NCBI RefSeq assembly: GCF_041296385.1
Contig: NC_091017.1
Location: 15,804,001-15,868,000, forward strand
Source of the DNA: Aphelocoma coerulescens
Taxonomy: Eukaryota; Chordata; Aves; Passeriformes; Corvidae
Direction of reading: 5' to 3'
Length of the DNA stretch: 64,000 nt
In this document: positions 39,201-54,200 of the stretch, piece by piece
Layout: each line of letters opens with the position of its first letter
Numbering within the stretch: position 1 is the stretch's first letter
Position numbers and translations under genes: made by a program
Notes under the pieces: model-generated
Database searches by the model: none
What the model was told of the DNA's origin: nothing
The model's input: the letters and a program-made list of their open reading frames with translations, nothing else

Positions 39201-42200
39201 AGTGCTCTGATTTTGGTAGTAATAAATTCAATTAATGTCTTTAATTTGAGTCTGTTTTGCCCGTGACAGTTTGGTGAATGATCTCTCTCTGTCCTTATCT
39301 CAACTTATGAACCCTTAGTTATATTTTCCCTCCCCTGTCCAGCTGTGGAGGGGAGTGGTGGAGAGGCTTTGGCGTGTGTCTGGCATCCAGCCAGGGTCAA
39401 CCCACTACAGAGAGTAACTGGTGGCCTTACACAGAAATGTGTGTGCTGTAAGGACACTGGAGCTTTGGAACAGAGCCATATGACTTAATCTTTGACAAAA
39501 AAAGGCCTACACTAAAGCTCAGTGTATAAATAAAGTTGGTATAATGTTAATGGTGGTTTAATCTCATGAAGTCATAGGTACCACTTTAAAGTTGTCTTTC
39601 TAGTCAGAAAAGCGTGGTGAGCTGTGCAGAAGAGCTTGCATGTACACACCAGTGTTACTGCTGGGGCAGGTGGTGGATAGTAGTGCTCTTTGGGCTTTGT
39701 TCTCCAAGTTACACTGGAACAAAGGGTAATGTGTAGGCTGAAAGGAAAAGGAAACCCTAAGATTAAAGACCTTTGTTGTTGTTTTAGGGTTTTTTTCCGT
39801 CTTCCTCTTCAAGGCATATGTATCCATGAATTTCAGGACATACTCCCTTATCCTGCTGCAACTATCAGATACTGGTGCTGATCTTCGGCTTCACACTGTA
39901 GAGACCACAGTTTGTTCTGTTGGTTGGGTTGCTGTCTTGAAACTTGTTTCTTGTTTCATGATTTCTGTGGCAATTACTTTTTCTGTTGTTGTGTTGGGAA
40001 GTCTCTTTCTCTTGTAAGTAAATATTTATGCGCGTGGGAAGCTGCAGGAAATGCTGTTACTAAGAACTTGATTTGATAAACCTTGAGGAATACAACTGTG
40101 ATTCTCCATAGTGCCGAATTTGCTTGGCAAAACTTTATTTCAAGGAATAACGTGCCAGTAGAAGGAAAGAGAATGAAATAGCTCCTTTGTTGGAAGCTTC
40201 ACCAAATCTCCAGGTTCAGAGTTTAAAGCAAAATGATTTACTTAAAGATGAAGTTATATTTCTATTTATTTGTTTAGATGAAAAATACTGAAGTCCTCTG
40301 TGATTTCCGAATGTTCTTTTATCTGTAAAATCTGTAGTTACCTTTACAGCCCCAGAATCCATGACTATAATGGATGTTTTATGTTTTCTTTGGAACTTGC
40401 TTTAGTAAATAAATACAATTTGTATAGGAGAGAGATTTTAAGAAACTAGGAGGATGATTATTTGTTCTTTTATTGTTCCGGGGTTTTACTCCTTACAGAA
40501 TTTGAGGGAAATTATGTTTACTGTAGGAATACAGTGGCTCTTAACACTAAAGAAAAAAGGGAAAACAATTTGGATATGGAATGAGAGAGAAGATTTTTTT
40601 TTTGATGGCATTAACCTCTCCTTTGATAATGAGACTTTCTTTGTGTTCAGCTTGAGTAGCTTTTCATAGTGCAGATGTTCTTTCCTTCACTGTCTCACTG
40701 AAGCAAGATTTATTGTTCAGTTAATCACACTTTTCACAGGGAAAAGAGTGTTCTAAGAAACACTGTGCCACACACATACATTATTTGGATGTAGCCTTTT
40801 TCAGCTTATATGCATTATGACTCCTGGGTAATAATTTAGTTTTGAGTCACGTTTTTTTGTGTGGGGCAGGGCCTAAGCATCCTTCTAAATTCTTGAATCC
40901 TTGCAAGTGTAGTAATTCCAGAAAAAGCCTTTTTGCCTTAGAAGTGCAGATACATGTGACAGTGTTGATGAAAAAATGGTGAGAATTCCATTAATGCTGT
41001 GTTTTTATCAGAACTTTTGATAAATCTGTTGAATTTGGAGTTTAAAAAAATTTTTTTAAAGTTAGAAATAGCGGAGGTCAAGCCTGAGCAAATGTTGGCT
41101 TTACCAGCTAAATGTTTGCTTCAAAATGTAATGTAACCCCTTTTGTTTAACAGTTGTTGCTTTCCTCCACTCTGAGCTGCAGTTGGTCTCAGGTTTGCTA
41201 AGCAATATGTGGTGGTTGCTGTTGGTAGTACTTGACTACAAAATTAAAGAAATCAAACAGAATGTAGTTTGGATTTGTATAAATTGAGGCTGCTTTTGCA
41301 TTTTTAGGTCTAATTTTAGTTGCAGAGCTGGTCAACAATTAAAATTACCTTGGTCACAACACTGTAAACAGGAGAGTGTGTTTGTGATAACAGGTGATAG
41401 TGATAACGTATGTCACATTCATACTCTTTGTCTTCCTTGTTTCTTTGTGGTTTTGTGAGATTTTTTTCTCTCCTTCACTGTTGTGCCTGTTCCTTGGAGA
41501 CAATTTGTTTCAGTCATTGCCTATATGCCGAGGAAAGGGACAAGAGGGAAATCAGGGTGGGGTGGAGCCTTAGAGTAATAGGAGTTTCTAGGCCAGGTGT
41601 AAAAAACCCCAACCAACCAAAAAAACAGTGCTGTGGCAAATCAGGGAGGAGGGAAAGCTTTAAGATGTTTTTATAAACACAGAAAAACACAACCCACTTG
41701 TAACAAACACTAAGTGTCAGTGTCACAGTTCTGTCCTTGCTTTCAGTATTGCTTGTGGGAATTGAAAGAAATAAAAGTAAAAATGGTCTTGTTGTGGAGG
41801 CTTTACTGATGTACCTGTTCTCAAAAAGGCACTTTTTTCTTCTGGTTAGTAGAAATCATCATTTTAGCAATAATTCTGTACACTGGCTTCCAGTAATCCT
41901 TTTTTTTTTTTTTTTTAAACTCTAAATAAAGGAATGGCAAAAACCTGAAGGGGGAAGAATCTGAAAGCAGAAACAAAAACAAAACAAAACAAAAAAAAAA
42001 AAAGAGTTATTACTTGGTAAGAATAAACAGAAGGCTGTTACTTATTGTAAGCACTCTCTATTCTAGCCAGCGTTGTCTGCATGGTTCTCCCATGTTGATC
42101 ACAGCTACAGAAAATATAAAAAATGGCAGCAGGGAAAGCCGAGTGTTACATTTCCTGTAGCATGTCATTTAGTGTTTCTTACAACCCAACTCATAAGTGT

Positions 42201-45200
42201 CTCTGCTGTAGCTGTGGCAGCAAACTCTGCCAGTTCTGAGCAAGCAACTGTGGTTGGTGTTTTCCAGCTGTTCTGGATCGAGGCAGTGCCAGAAATGATG
42301 GAAACAGATGTGCCGGTTCTTGGTTTCTGTTGGAATTTGTAACCTGGTGCTGTTAGTTGTGCTGAAATTCCCAGCACTTTGCCTGCTGAGCTGGGAAAGG
42401 TGGTGGCAGTGGAGGAGCTGGCACACATTTGCTTCCAGTGTGTGCTACAGGCGGGCTGTGCCTTCCAGTAGGAGAGGAAGTATTGAACATTATAGTTGCT
42501 GAATCTGATAAAACCTGCCAGAGCTTTGTAAGTAAATTGATTCATCTCTTCATCTTGTATTCTTTTTTGGCTTTTTGAGCTTCAGTTTATTTGCCTTGTA
42601 AGTTTATTAGCTGTTGGTATACAATTCCATGTTTGGAACATGTTCTGGTTTGTTACTTCTCTGCAATTTCCTTTGTTTCTTTCACCTTTCTTCTTTACTT
42701 GTAGTTGTTATTCCCTAGTTTCTACAAGCTAGCAAAACACTTTTTCTAGTATGAGCTCATAATCTTGTTTTTACTTGTAGACTTCCATTGTCACACACTT
42801 TTAAAATAATGTACTTTGCAAAGTGGATATCAAATTTAAGTCAGAAGTTACAAAGTTCTGTGAAGAATTGCTTGTATGAGACTTGCAGGATGCAAACTTC
42901 AGATTCTGTAAAGAGTGGTGGCTTCCTACCCTCAACCCACTGTAAAATACCAGGCAGATGTACTCATGTACTCATGTACTCATGGAGAAAAATATAGGGA
43001 TATATTGATCTGTACTCATGTACAGATGTACTCACTGGAGAAAAATATAGGGATATATTGTCTGTTCTCTGGCATCTAGGGAAGTGGTATTCAAACCTTC
43101 TTGGTTGCACAAACCATCAGTTAAAAAAAAAGAGGTGATCATTTACCCCCAATAAATATATGCTATTATTTATTAATTATGTCTGTGTTGCTGTATTAGT
43201 ATATAATATTGTAAAAAATACAAAAACAGGAATTAAAAAGGGTTAAAGATAAAATAAAAATGATTTTAAACTTTTACTTTAGTTTTAGTATTGATTCAAA
43301 AAGTATTTTCTTTCCATGTTCCAGAGGACTGTCTTGCTTGGGTGCACATACCTCTCTTTGGATGCACTGGGAGACTTTTTGAGCCTTATTTACATTCTTT
43401 CTAGTTTTCTTAGCTTAGGAAGCTGCAATTTTCAGAAGCTCAAATATAGTGTTATTGTACATTATTTACTTGTTGTGGATATATATATCTATATATATAT
43501 TTAGAAGTATTTCTGTTCAGTATAAGTGGCATACACAAGAAAAATTATGTGATTGTAGTTCTTCATAATTGGGAGGAGTTTACTACACTGGTGATTTCCC
43601 TTGCCAAATTGAAATAAATGTAATAATTCATAAAATCATAAGTAAAATAAGTTTAAATGAAGCATCTTAAATGTTTTCTTGTTGAATTATAATGGCTGTC
43701 TTTGCGCACCAGCTTGGTTGAAAGAAAACATATATTTGGTAATATTTTACATTTAAATAACTAAAAAAAAAAGCAGGCTGTTAGTTTTTTCAGGTGCTGG
43801 ATACTAAGCACGTTAGAAAATGTGATTTAATTGCAAGAACCGGGGCAAATTGCTTCAGGTAGTTGATCTTTGTTTTTTTTAGGTGTCTAAATGTATTATC
43901 AGGGTTGAAGTTTTTTTCTGTCATTGTCCATTGGCAGAGAAGACTCTTCTCTGGCGGTGGGAATCTGTCCTCTTTGATCTTTTTAACCTACCTGTCTAAC
44001 TTCTGTGTGGATCCTTATTTTCAGGTATATGTGAACTGCAGCTATATTTGCTCAGGGGTGGTGGCAGTGGTTGGCAGTGTTGGTTTTTTTTCCTGATTTA
44101 GCCTGTAGGCAGAAAAAAATTGCTTACAGTGTAAATGTCCTGTCTGATGGAAGTGGGTGCAAGCAGGGTATTCCCTGTAAAGCCATCCTGACTGTAGGGT
44201 TTTTTCCCCACTCTGCACTTGTTTTTGGTTAATGTGGTATTAGAAATATTATCTTTTGGCTTCTTCCTTCAGGGGAAGGTTTAAGGTAGGACATGATGCT
44301 GACCTATGCAGCTTGGTGACTGAGGAGTGGTTCTCTCAGTGTACAGCACACTGGGTTTGCTTGCTGATGGGTGATACTTTTTTGTCAGTTCTGGAAGTAT
44401 CTTGCTTGCTGAAGATTAAAAAAAAAAATCTATTATTATTTCAAGTACAAACATTAGATAACGTTTAGACATGTAGCTAGGGAGGGAAGTGCTGGAATAA
44501 TGAAATGGACACTTGGTGCGGTGCTTTGCTATGTATGTTTCATGTATCTGAGTTTAAATTCAGAGCAATGTAACCCCAACTCCAGCAGACTTTCTACTGG
44601 ATGTCATAAAATGACAGATTTCTGATTTTTAAAATGTCAAAACCGTAAATCATTAGTTTGCTAAGATTGCACTAGCAAGCTATTAAAGAATATGGCAGTA
44701 TTTACTGTAGATAAATGCAAATTTAAAAAGGTTCTCTGTATTGTGGTTTAAATGATTTATTTGCTTTCAATGCAGGTATGAATCTGATGTGATGTAAAGA
44801 TTTAGGATATTTCATTTCCTGTATGGAGCTACAAATTTGCATGTTATTAAACGATCTCTCCGAGTTATATCTTTCTTGTATGTCTTAAACAGTATCATAA
44901 GACACACTGGAAAAAGTTAATTAAAACAAAAGGAGATTTTAATGCTGTTAATACAGATACTGGTAAGATGGGAATTTCAGCTGTATTTAGATACAGTCTG
45001 CGGTAATATCTATTGAAATACATAATACAAGTCAAAGAAGGAAAACCACGTGTGTTGTAAACACACCTTTAATCACTGTTTGGAGAGTGTTGAAATTGAG
45101 TCTTAGAACAGTTTGATTGGCAAAAAATCAACTTGGTAGTTTTGTTTCCTCAGGGATTTGAAATAAAGCTCAGTGGTGCAGCGTCCTCAGGAGCAAAGGG

Positions 45201-48200
45201 CTTCTATGCTCAGTGTTGTGTGTCAGACAAAATCTGGGAGGGAATCAGTTTTATCCTGTCTGCTGTTTTGCTACCAGAACTTTTCCAGTGGCTGCAGGTT
45301 TGCTGGGTATTATCCACTGTTTGGTCAGTGCCAGTGTGGGTCCCTGGGCCCCTGGTACTTGTGTTTTGTGTTCATGGCAATCTTTTTTGTATCAGCTGTC
45401 CCACCTCTTGATGGCTCAGTAAAGACTGGGAGAAGGGAAAAATTCCTTATACTGGACTTGTTTATGCCTTTCTTCTTTGGAATTTGTTGTTGAATTTCCA
45501 GAAGAGAAGACAGAGGCACTGTGCATGATGGTGTCATAGAATCACAGAACGGCTTGGTTGGAGGGGACCTTAAAGATCATCTAGCATGGAATACTGTAGC
45601 CGTCTTGAGTTCAGGCATGGTGTTTTTAATGTGAGCTGTTCGTACTGAGATCACCTTTTAAATGGATACCAAGCTGGTAAAATAAATATTGGCTTTTTTC
45701 CCCCTCATTTGTTTGTGTAGAATAAAATCTGACTTTGCTAATCATTTCACTTGAAACTGGGGTTGCTCCCTTTATAAGATACTGAATTTCAAGTTTTGGT
45801 ATGTACTTTAAAAAGTAGTTAGTAGCTCTTTCTAAAATAGATTGAAACCAAAAGGTATAAAATTTGAAAATCATAGTGCTGTTTCCCCAGCCTCTATGTT
45901 TAAAAATGTTGTGTAGAGCTAATTCTTCCTTGCATTGCTCTGTTTTCATTGGGCCTTGAACTGCGTGCTACAAACTGACCTAATTGTGCTAGTGAACTAA
46001 TTTGACATAAAAATGCTTGCAAGTAGAGTGAAAATACTAGATTATTAGCTAGGGTAAATAAAGAATCATTGTTTATAGCATAATTGTATTTTAAAATTGT
46101 TTGTTCCCCCCCACATCCCCCCCCCCTCATTCTTTTGGGAAGGAGAAACCCATCCACCAGATGGGTGCTTCATATGTATTGTACCTACATAGTCAAGAAT
46201 TGTGCTTTTTTGCATTTGTTATTTTCACTGAGAGAGTAGTTTTCATGTATGCATTGCTAAGTGCATTTTAAATAAAAGTTTTAATGAACTGATTTATGTC
46301 TCAGATGAACTGGGTAGGAGATATTTGCCAGTAATTTCCTGGGTAAGTTGGGGTAACTTCTTCTTTTGTGAAGTTGATGAAACTGGTTTTATAGAAGCCA
46401 GTGCTTAAATGTCAACTCTTCTGCTGATTTGAAGTTTTATCCTGTCTTATTTCCTCAAGATACACCTTTTTGTTCTTTGTGGTGATGAAGCACACCTGAT
46501 ATGAGCTGCTGATAGAGGTGTCTGGAGGAGGAAGAGAATGATACGGTGCTGAGACACTGTATTAAAAATATGTAATTCTGGGCTAATGGTTTCAAATACA
46601 ACATTAGGTGGCAGCAGTAGACTCTTAACACCTTGTGGGTGGGTGTTGAATTTACATTTAGGCAGTTTTCCAAATGAGAGACAGACTTGAAGAAATTTTA
46701 TTTTAATGCAGAACATTTATATTACATCCCTTTGAAAGGAAGCAATGAGAATGGTTTTTCCCTGAGTGATCCAGCTTTGATCATAGTTAATAGCAGTGTT
46801 GAACAGAACCCCACAGAAGCATCAAGGTGAAAGTGGGTGCAGTGCTGCTGTGCAATGCCACTTTTGATATGCCTGGTTTAAAATGAACTTCTCATTTGCC
46901 AGGTAGATGAAGTTGTAGGCTTTGTTATGAACTTGGCAATAGGAGAGAAAGAAGCTAATTAAGGAGAATTTTTTTTCTTCCTTTCTTACCATCCTTTTTC
47001 CTTTAGAGAGTAGATTAGTACTATTAGTATTCTTTCTTTGTAGTGCAGCTGTAGGGTAATGCTGCATGAGGGAGATTGGCAACTTCAGCCTGAGGTATCA
47101 GCAGGAAAAGTTTGTAATTTTATGCAAAAATTACCTGTTTGCTCTTTGATGTTGTTTTTTGGTTTGTTTGGGTTTTTTTTTTGGGTTGTTTCTGGTTTTG
47201 TTTGAAAATGGGAGAAGCCAAGTCCAAAATTAGAGTAAGATTCAAGAGGAATCTTCTTCTTACAGAAGAGGTTGGAGCAGGATCTTTCCTTCTGTGAAAG
47301 AGTCACTGGTCACTTGCATGTTCATGGTCTCACTTACTTTAAACTTTGAGCTAAGGTACCAAAAGACCTTAAATCATCTGTGTTTTTTCTGGAAGGTATC
47401 ACCTCACCTTTCTTGAGTGGGTCTTCCCACAGTTCTTTGTGTTTTCTCTAGTTTTTCTAGTGCATTATGTAGCTTTGATATAACAGCAATACAATGAAGG
47501 AAAAAGTTGACATCCAGGCTTTTTCTGCCCCTTTCTTGCCCTCCCTGTTAACCTCTCTGGGCCTGAGCTGTTTCACTGACTTGACATTCATGGTAATGTC
47601 ACTATTTGATGTACTTATCCAAACTATTAACAGGCTTTCCTGACAAATCTTCTTAGGACTCAGATTTTAATGTTCTCACAGGTGTTGTGTTAGTTATGGA
47701 AAAGACTTCATGGAAAAGTGGGGGTCGAGGGGCAGAGAATGCACTGCTGCAAATTAATATGTCTGAGTTGCTCTTTCCCAGTGTTTTTCCTCTTCTGTTC
47801 TGTAGAAGCCTTTCCAAATCACAACCATCTTTTTATCATATCCGGATTTGTATCATGATGCTGACTTTTCCTGTTTATTGTGTGCCTTCAGGGAATTTGA
47901 CCAAATTGGAATCACCCATGACCCTATGAGACTCTTACCTTAAAGAGATTTTAATTCTTATACTTTCCGTATCTTTGGCATTTGTTTATGATGATTAATA
48001 AATTTCAGTCAGTTAAATTCAAAGAGTTTCTGAATACGTGAGATGTATTTCTGAGTATGTGAAAGGGGATGGAGTCAGGGAGGTGGTTTATTTCTTTGGT
48101 GGAAGGTAAGAACAAACGTAGGCAAAGAATATTACAAACAGCCAGCTTTGTGGGTTCTTATTAAGCATAAACATAAAAAATTTTCACTGAGATTCAACCA

Positions 48201-51200
48201 GCTTATTTGGTTGCATTTTTTTTTTTTTCTTCATGGAATAGATGTCCATACTCCTTGTTTTGGACATGCTAAAGAAACAATTCTGATATTACAAAATCAT
48301 CATCTTGAGGGAAAGTGAGGTCACAGTTTGGTTAATAGTCCTTCATCCTGGGTTTGGGGAACAAAGCAAGTACTTGATGTGTGGGTTATCTAACAACCAG
48401 AAGGATGATGAAGCTCTTTTGAAGTGAAGACTTTTTTGGAGATTTGAGATGAAAATATGAAGGTCCAGCCCTGTAGTTCTCCCAAGTATAGCCAATTTAG
48501 CTTTTCCAGGAGAAATGCTGATTGTGGACTTGGTTTCTTCTTTTTGTGTTACAGGTAATTGAAAAATTTTTTCTTGGGTTGTCTTGTAAGCTTTCTAAAT
48601 ATTTATCTGTTAGTGGGATAATTTAAGTTAGATAATTTAAGTTAGATTAATAATCTAGATCATGTTCTTTCAGGAAGGCGGAGCTTGACTGTTTATTCTG
48701 AGGTATTTTCTGCATGCAGTAGTTTGGTAGTTGCTTACCCAAACAGTGAACCATCTCTTTCATATCTCACATCATTTCATTGCAAAGAAAGGTTAGGTGT
48801 GTTTAAATTGTCCTTCTTGGTTTTATTTAGAAGTGTTGTAGTGCTATTTTATACTAAAAATTAGTGCTACTATGTTGACTTCTCATTAGTTTAATTTTCT
48901 AAGGGGGGAAAAATACACTCTCTGCATGTGTATTTAAAAATTGCTGTATTCTCTCTGTTGTCAATCAGCTAAATGTAGAACCATTTTACTGAGAAGCTTG
49001 AGCTATTGGTTTAGTTTATATATTTTTTTTAAGGTGGATATAACTGGCAAAATCTAAAATTTGTGAAGATGTATTTGAATGCTGCCCTTTAAAACCATTC
49101 CTGTAAGCTTGTACTTAATTCTACATGCTGAAGAAAGAAAACGTTATGCCACCCTGTAGGTTGCTATAAAGATTGTTTATGCAGCTCAGCATAGGACTTA
49201 AAACACATTGAATTGGAGAATTTTGAAAAATGTAGTGTGTGACACAGGAGACCAAATCATGCTAAAGTGCAAGGAAAGACTATACATCAGTTCAAAGGCT
49301 ACATTATTCAAAAAAATACAACCATAAAAAAGGTAATAAGATTACATTCTCACACTTCATGGCTAGTAAGGTGCATTAAGCTGCTCAGATATTCATAACT
49401 TACTGTGACATTTGGGAAGATTACATTTTGCTGTGCACAGCCATTACTGCAGCTCAGATAATAACTAGCCAATGCATGGACCTGGATTATGATCCCTGTC
49501 ATTGGAAACAAATTTGTGTTTTGAAGGTTGATCAGTTTCAAATCACCATTAGAAAGGGTTAATGTGACATAGTGTGGGGTGTGTGTGCCTGTGTCTCTCT
49601 AATGGGTGTGCATACATATTGTACATCAGCTGCACCCTGCCTTGGGTATTCTGCTTTCCCTGGCAATTTTTTTTGTCCTCACTTCCCTCACAGGAAGTGT
49701 TAAAATGGTAATTATTTTTTTACCATAGCATATTATTCCTAGAACGTGCTTGCTGAAATGCTTGTGTTTGCAGATTAGATTGGAAACCTAATTTGACAGC
49801 TTCCTGGATGGGTGGGTTCTGATAATAGTGTGTGTAGCCAAAAATGAAAGATTGGTGGTGTAGACTATAGGGTGAAGGTAAGGTCACCTCCAGTAGCTGT
49901 ATATGGTTTTGGTGTGATAATTGATGGTTGGCTGATAGTTAAAACCAAATGCATAAGGAGTTGAATTTCTTGTTAAGAATTAGCAGGTGGTTTGTGGCTA
50001 GAATTTAACCTTCAGCTGTTCTGTCTCTACACAGAATACAGTATTTTCTTTGTTTCTTACTTTGATTTTAAGAAGAACAGCTTCTTGAGGAATACCTCAT
50101 TTTGTAGAGTGTAAATTCAGTGTGAAATGAGGTATAACACTGGTTATGTATTTTACATTTTCAAATGCTCTGTTGGGGGTTTTTTGGGGGGGGGGGGGGA
50201 AATGTATTTTTCTCTTTGCATTTGTTTTGAGGTAATTCTATGTTAATTTATTCTGCCTAGCATACCCTACAGAGCTTTCTTGAGTTAGGCCTCTGCTCCA
50301 CCTTTTTTTGGAAGGGGAAAACTAAGGCTTGGAGAGTGGTAATGATTTGATAGATTTGTTTGAGTTGACAGTGTGAGTTGATATAGAGAAGCTGGGAATA
50401 TAACTCAAGTCACCCCGTTCAGTTCTTGCTGTTTCCCGAGATATTATGGAAGCATCCGATAGTAAATTGCATAATTATTTTTCATGACCCAGAGGGGAGA
50501 AAATGGAAAAGTGTAAATTACTGTTTAGAAATCGTTGCCATGAGACATTGTCTATTCTGTCATAAAAGCAGTAACTTTCTCTGCTTCTTGTGGTGTTTGG
50601 CATTAGTGATTTATGCCCAGAAGTCCAAAGATTGCTTCTTCAAAGTGACAAGGTTTAGACACTTGAGGAAAATGTATGGTAATTTCAGTGGTTAATGAAG
50701 AGTGTATATTCTGTTCCATGGGTGAGTTGATCTTTGGATCCTGACTATCTGAGAGAAGCTGTTGGAGCTAATATGGAAGCAAGTTAGTATATGGATTTTG
50801 GGGCAGTTTTGACATGGTATTATTTTAGCAGGTGACAGTATTGAAGCTGTTAATGGTCAAAGCCTGTGAAAGGAACACCACGTAGGACAGAAATAATGAC
50901 ACAAACTTGTAGAAGTGAGAACGAGCTGAAATATTTCTGGTCATGAGTCCATTTTGATAATTTGAGTTAATGTTATCTGAATTCCTGTTTGCATGCTGGT
51001 ATATAATGGGTATTTTGGTAAGCACGTTTTTAAGGTTTATACAATTCCAGAGTCCAAGAGAAGTTTAAAAAGTGGATGGAGGGAGTTCTTATAAAGGAGT
51101 TAACTTAGTATAATGCATTTTGCCTTCAGCTGGAATTTTTATTTTATTAAGTACACAAGTGAGAGTGGAGCAAGTTATTTCCTTCCCCCCTCCACCTCCT

Positions 51201-54200
51201 CTACACAGGCATATGTGGTTACTCAGCGTATGTTCAAACAAAACTTGCCTATAGGAGACCTGAAATCCAGCAAGCCTTTGCTTCCTTTGAGTACCTGGGA
51301 CTGCTAATGAACCTGGCAGATAATTCTTAACCAGCTTTAGTCAGTGTCTCAGGAATGTCTCTTAAGTGTTCATAAGTGGCAATATTTCTGATGTGCATCA
51401 GCTCCTTTCGGCTGGAATTTCCCTCTTAATGGAGATTTGTTAAGCACACGTGAAGGAAAGCTTTTGGGGTCAGTCCGGGCCATTTAGGATATTTTGACTG
51501 CTTTGTTGTGCTCACGTGGTTTAGAACACTCGCTTGGTCTTCACTTTTCAGCTCTGTAAACTTGGGACATCTGTATCCTAAACTACCCAAATGTTTTTCT
51601 GCAGCAATTGTCTGATAGTAGGTGACACCTTAAGAGCACCTTTGTTACTCAACAGAACTTGAAACAGAAGAAAAATAAGAGGATACATTGATATTGGCCT
51701 CATTATTTTTTTTGCCTTGTATCTTCGATAGTTTTCTTCTCACAGAATTAATGGCTTTAGACATGGAATAGTACTTTGATACAGTTGCCTTAAGCTTTTC
51801 TTCTTTTAAATACTTTTCTCTGATAGCTCGTAGGGGGCCAGTTTGACTTGGAAATGAACTTTATCATCCAAGAAGGAGAGGGCATCACCTGCATGGTGGA
51901 CTTACTGGATAAGTGTGACATCACCTGCCAGGCCGAGGTTTGGAGCATGTTTACAGCAATCCTGAAGAAAAGTATACGGAATCTCCAGGCCTGCACAGAA
52001 GTGGGGCTCGTGGAACAAGTGCTCAAGAGGATTGATAGAGCTGACAACATGATTGCAGGTACAGCTTCTCCCAGTGTGGGACTCAAACTGTGCTGCTTCT
52101 ATGCAAAATCTCATGGACACAGTTATTAATTAGATGATAAAAATTTGGCACTGCATTTTATTAAGCATTTACATTGCTGTTCTTTTTCTTTTTCCTTTTT
52201 AGATCTCTTAGTGGACATGCTGGGTGTGTTGGCTAGCTATAACCTGACAGTTCGAGAGCTGAAGTTATTCTTCAGCAAGCTGCAAGGAGAAAAAGGGAGA
52301 TGGGTAAAAGAAAACACAAAACTGAAACCGTTTTTGTTGCCTTGCTTGTATTTTTCCTAATTTTCGCAAGTTAAGACTGTTCCATAAACTTCATGATAAA
52401 CAAATTTTGAATGTACCAAAAAATACAGGAAGCTTTCTTGTATTATATAAAGAATCTTTTTACCTGCAAGCAATTAAAATACAGAGAGTTGAATAGTGAT
52501 GAAGTTACAGTACTGCATTGGTCTTTTTGAGCACCTGGGAATACTAAGGTGACTCTTAAGTGTTTTTATACACATGATTTTATTTTTTTGATTCCAGCTA
52601 TGTGAAATTGAAGGAAAAAGGCTTAAATTTCTTTTAAGTCACATGAGAGAAATAAATAAAAAATGCCTACATAGGCAGTTCTGCCTGCTCTGATTTTCAC
52701 ATTGCTGTACCTTACCTGAAGATTAAAATAATTTATCCAGTTAGGGAAGTAAGAATTCTGGCAGAAATTGAACTGAAGGAATTAAGTCCCAATGAAAAAT
52801 GGTATCATTTTTCTCATTTCTGTGTGGAATAGAAAGGGACCCTTTTACAGCTGAGAAACCACCTTCCCTAAAGTGAAAACGTGTATGTTGTAGAGACCAC
52901 CTGATAAAGTTTTCTTCAACACACAGTTGTTGTTTCACTGGACTTGGGAACTATTTTAACAATCATTTGACCTGCTTTGAATTTTAATTCAGCTACTATT
53001 ATTTCTAAATACTCTGCCTAGTGCAGAGGAAAGATAGCAGTGTCTCTGTTGACTTAAAATAATTTTTAAAGAGAGTATACCATATAAAAGCAAGTATGCA
53101 CACATAATACAGCAAATTTTAAAAGGCCCTTTGAAATAAATAACTTTGGAGATCTTAACCTGCTTAGATAACAATATTCTAAACTTCATAATGGTTTAAA
53201 CTTAATAATTGAGTATAGAGAGTATATTTAACTGTAGGTGAATTAAAGTTGTCTCTGTAACATTAACTTTTTCATTTCCTGTCTCCCTGCTATTTGCATT
53301 TAATTTCCTTTCCTTATTAAAGACCAAATACAAGGGAAAGCAAGAGAAAAATGCCTCAGTTGGATTGCCAAGGAGTTGTACAATTCCATAAATCTTAAAA
53401 TCAGCAGAACTGTAAAGATACCAAGTATTTTGCTACAACACAAATTACCTGGTCAAATTCTATAGCACTGCAGACATCTAAGCAGTTCTCAGGATTTCCT
53501 CCTCATTTTAAACTCAGATTCTTGAAGCACTCCTTAGCTGACTGCACTTTTGGTACATTTGAAATACTTGTAATGGATCATGCAGTGCTTAGTTTTCCGA
53601 GGGTAACTGTTTATAACAGGGGGACAAAGGGCACTTTCAGGAAAATGTCAGGATTATAAAATTGTAGTTTAAAAATAGATCTGCCAGAGAGATATTGTGT
53701 GGTGAAAGACAACACACAAAATTATCCTGTCACTAGGATGAGTATTTTCTGTTCTTCTGTTGTTGTGCGCTCATATACTTGATTTGGAATTTATAGTTGC
53801 AGAGTATTACAATAAAATCAGCAGGATGTGGGTCGTGGCGAAGTGTTAAGTATTCACACTGAGCACGCAGTTTAGGTGCTCCAAACTGCCCTTGGGACTT
53901 GAATCTCTCTCCATGGACTTCTGTGAAAGTATAAACCAGATCAGTTTAATCTAATACATGATTGTAGTCCTGACAAAAATAATCCTTCTGCTGATCTTCC
54001 CTCTCTTTTTGCTGGGTATTTCCCATCTTCCTTGTGCTGGGACAGGTTTCACCCAGCCACAATCCAGAACAGTTGTATATAAAAATTGGTTTCGTTTTCC
54101 CTAAATTAGTTTTCGTCTGGATCAGTGTGCTTTCATTAGCTTACTGCAAAATCATGCAGAGAGCTGATGGGAATGAACAGACAGAGGCAGGAATCAATGA

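Larger units (their letters stand above)
12239..51826 (+). other. LRBA: LRBA intron 2 (about 39.6 kb)
   Basis: It separates exon 2 from exon 3, with an exact phase-0 join. It contains CR1 fragments at 22.6, 24.6, 33.3, 34.6, 36.9, 37.9 and 45.5 kb, an LTR at 38.5-39.4 kb, an old CR1/L3 tail at 17.6 kb and simple repeats. The segments between them (12.2-17.5, 17.6-22.6, 24.8-33.3, 39.4-45.5 and 45.6-51.8 kb) are AT-rich. All of their open frames are short and unrecognised, and I see no nested gene or structural RNA. It is more than half of the window and fits a typical long first coding intron that may hold enhancers. Confidence 0.9.

Noticed and set aside
38536..39202. Several overlapping open frames of 90-142 codons on both strands
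   Set aside because: All lie inside the LTR and do not resemble retroviral proteins.
42165..42545. 126-codon - strand open frame opposite a + strand frame
   Set aside because: Ser/Thr/Ala-rich, unrecognised, and open on both strands, which suggests composition rather than coding. It could be an unidentified repeat.
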